Part shown: positions 62,911 through 64,000 of the stretch, piece by piece
Numbering within the stretch: the first letter of the stretch is position 1
Layout: each line of letters starts with the position of its first letter
NCBI GenBank assembly: GCA_964016885.1
Contig: OZ024743.1
Location: 78,312,374-78,376,373, forward strand
Origin: Eledone cirrhosa
Lineage: Eukaryota; Mollusca; Cephalopoda; Octopoda; Eledonidae
Direction of reading: 5' to 3'
DNA length: 64,000 nucleotides
Notes under the pieces: model-generated
Seen by the model: only the letters and a program-made list of their open reading frames with translations
What the model was told of the DNA's origin: nothing
The model's database searches: none
Made by a program: the position numbers and the translations under genes

Positions 62911-63060
62911 CTAGCAGTGTATCCCGGCGTTGCACAGGTAAGAACATTGGTAATAGCACCTCCAATGAGAAACGTTTATTTGTGAGTGCCTGGTAAAAAC
63001 TTATGAAAATATACCGACAGGAAACTTGTTATATTTGGAGAAAATTAAGAAGTTGAAAGT
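62911..63060 (-). mobile_element. Helitron 3' end
   Basis: Minus-strand hairpin CCTG-tgcaacg-CCGGG followed by ATACACTGCTAG, CTAG at 62914-62911, in an AT-rich flank. Same end family as at 18102, 24889, 30066 and 35401 but diverged. The 5' end is not identified, so the right border is arbitrary. Confidence 0.45.
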
Positions 63061-63611
63061 ACAGTTTAGCTGTCTACGTGCATTGTTCATAGAAATATTA
63101 TTGAGCCCCTTCTTTTCATACTCCTCTGTTTTGGCCTTTTGGAGTAAATGTGAAAGAGAAAGTCATAGGTTAATTTGGCAGAAGGTTCCAGTGTCATAGC
63201 AATTAGGCATAGGCTACTTACCTCAAAAGTTCATTCGCACTCTTTCCACTAAGTTACTCTTTCTCTCTATCCCTCTCGGTGCAGTCCCTTGCGAATTTCT
63301 CACGTAGGCCTGGTGTAGATTTGCACCCAATCCATCTTCCCGATGCACGTGTCCGCTTTGTGCGGCTTTTGGAGGTAGGAGTGACCAGCAGTACGTTGTT
63401 CGGCATTATTACGAAAAGGTGTAGCAGAGAATCCCGCGTGAACTAACAGCTCGGGAGGAAACTGCTTACCTCGAAGATTCATTCGCCATCGTTCTTGTCA
63501 ATGCTCCGTTTAGTTGGTATTTGTTGGTCTACAGTTAGATGAATGACGCACAAAGGGTTAATGTTTATTGGCAAGAAGTTTTTTGAATAATAAAAGACGG
63601 GTTAAAGAGAC

Positions 63612-63990
63612 CTACAATGTATCTCTGTGTGTGTATATATATATATTTATATACTGATTAATGTTCAGAGCCATACTCAGCATTCTCGTGTCGCACTTAT
63701 CCACCATCAGAGTGAGTTTCTTGGTCAGTGTCCAAGTCTCAGACCCGTACAGCAGCACAGACTCCACTACAGCAATGAAGAGGCGGATTTTCAGGTCTTT
63801 ACGAAGGTCCGACTTCCACACAGATCTCAAGCTGTGGCATGCTGCCCAGGCTTTGCTCTTCCTCTCAACCACATCATCTTCCGTATTCCCATCTATCTAT
63901 CTAGGGCGGGTAAAATTCCCGAGATCCATGGACGAGTTCTCTCCAGCAGTCTCTGTCCCTCATTACCGCTGACATGTCCTGCGTCTCCAA
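63612..63990 (-). pseudogene. LINE ORF2 C-terminal fragment (third non-LTR family)
   Basis: The minus-strand frame 63872-63660 reads KAWAACHSLRSVWKSDLRKD, then IRLFIAVVESVLLYGSETWT and KCDTRMLSMALNI. VESVLLYGSETWT..R.LDxCxTRxLR is the usual end of another group of non-LTR elements. It is cut by an ATAT-rich repeat near 63655 on the 3' side and may extend beyond 63990. Confidence 0.75.
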
Positions 63991-64000
63991 CAGACCAGTG

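Noticed and set aside
1..64000. CRISPR arrays, operons, rRNA genes
   Set aside because: No regularly spaced short repeats with unique spacers, no compact same-strand bacterial-style genes and no rRNA-like sequence; the tandem repeats are microsatellites and duplications.

Overview
This is a piece of an animal nuclear genome, most likely a cephalopod and probably an octopus. That is an inference from three things: many tRNA-derived SINEs with (GAT)n-type tails, long (TA)n arrays, and a dense mix of RTE-like and Tx1-like LINEs, Helitrons, Penelope-like elements and Tc1. There are no bacterial or viral gene layouts. Nearly all long open frames are transposon genes, their decayed copies, or translations of simple repeats.

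The one clear host gene is on the + strand of the right half: a membrane transporter of the SLC22 (organic ion transporter, major facilitator) family. Five conserved exons (39434-39804, 41433-41536, 50095-50249, 54623-54791, 56657-56926) join in phase through GT-AG introns. A short first exon (37120-37171) is predicted from an ATG, a donor site and matching phase. The exons for transmembrane segments 7-12 are not in the window. The introns are filled with transposons.

Left part (1-30 kb): local tandem and inverted duplications (1-1253); scrambled LINE pieces (3.6-5.5 kb); a large palindrome (6.27-7.14 kb); a full-length Tx1-type LINE on the minus strand (8.0-13.8 kb) with a perfect 23-bp target duplication and an uninterrupted 1103-residue endonuclease/reverse transcriptase; a decayed second Tx1 copy (13.85-16.07 kb); a Tc1 transposase (16.8-17.8 kb); a non-autonomous Helitron (18.1-19.7 kb); a decayed RTE-like LINE (19.7-22.9 kb); and two Penelope-like elements with GIY-YIG nuclease remnants (25.6-28.3 kb minus, 28.4-29.2 kb plus).

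Middle (30-36.2 kb): an autonomous-type Helitron (Rep plus PIF1-like helicase, broken) joined without spacer to a second Helitron, CTAG directly against TC. A 0.75-kb DNA element is inserted in the helicase gene; related copies lie at 7.86-7.99 kb and 37.5-38.3 kb.

Right part (36-64 kb): the SLC22 gene with its intronic repeats. These include several RTE-like LINE copies, one with an open 950-codon frame (57078-59930) carrying a PHD-like zinc finger after the reverse transcriptase; SINEs whose 3' halves match the tail of that LINE; and an intronless multi-copy ORF of unknown function (47.6-48.8 kb).

Most interesting items: the PHD-like finger in the RTE-like family, the SINE/LINE tail sharing, the spacer-free Helitron tandem, the ORF1-UAG-ORF2 arrangement in the Tx1 LINE, and the inverted Penelope junction.
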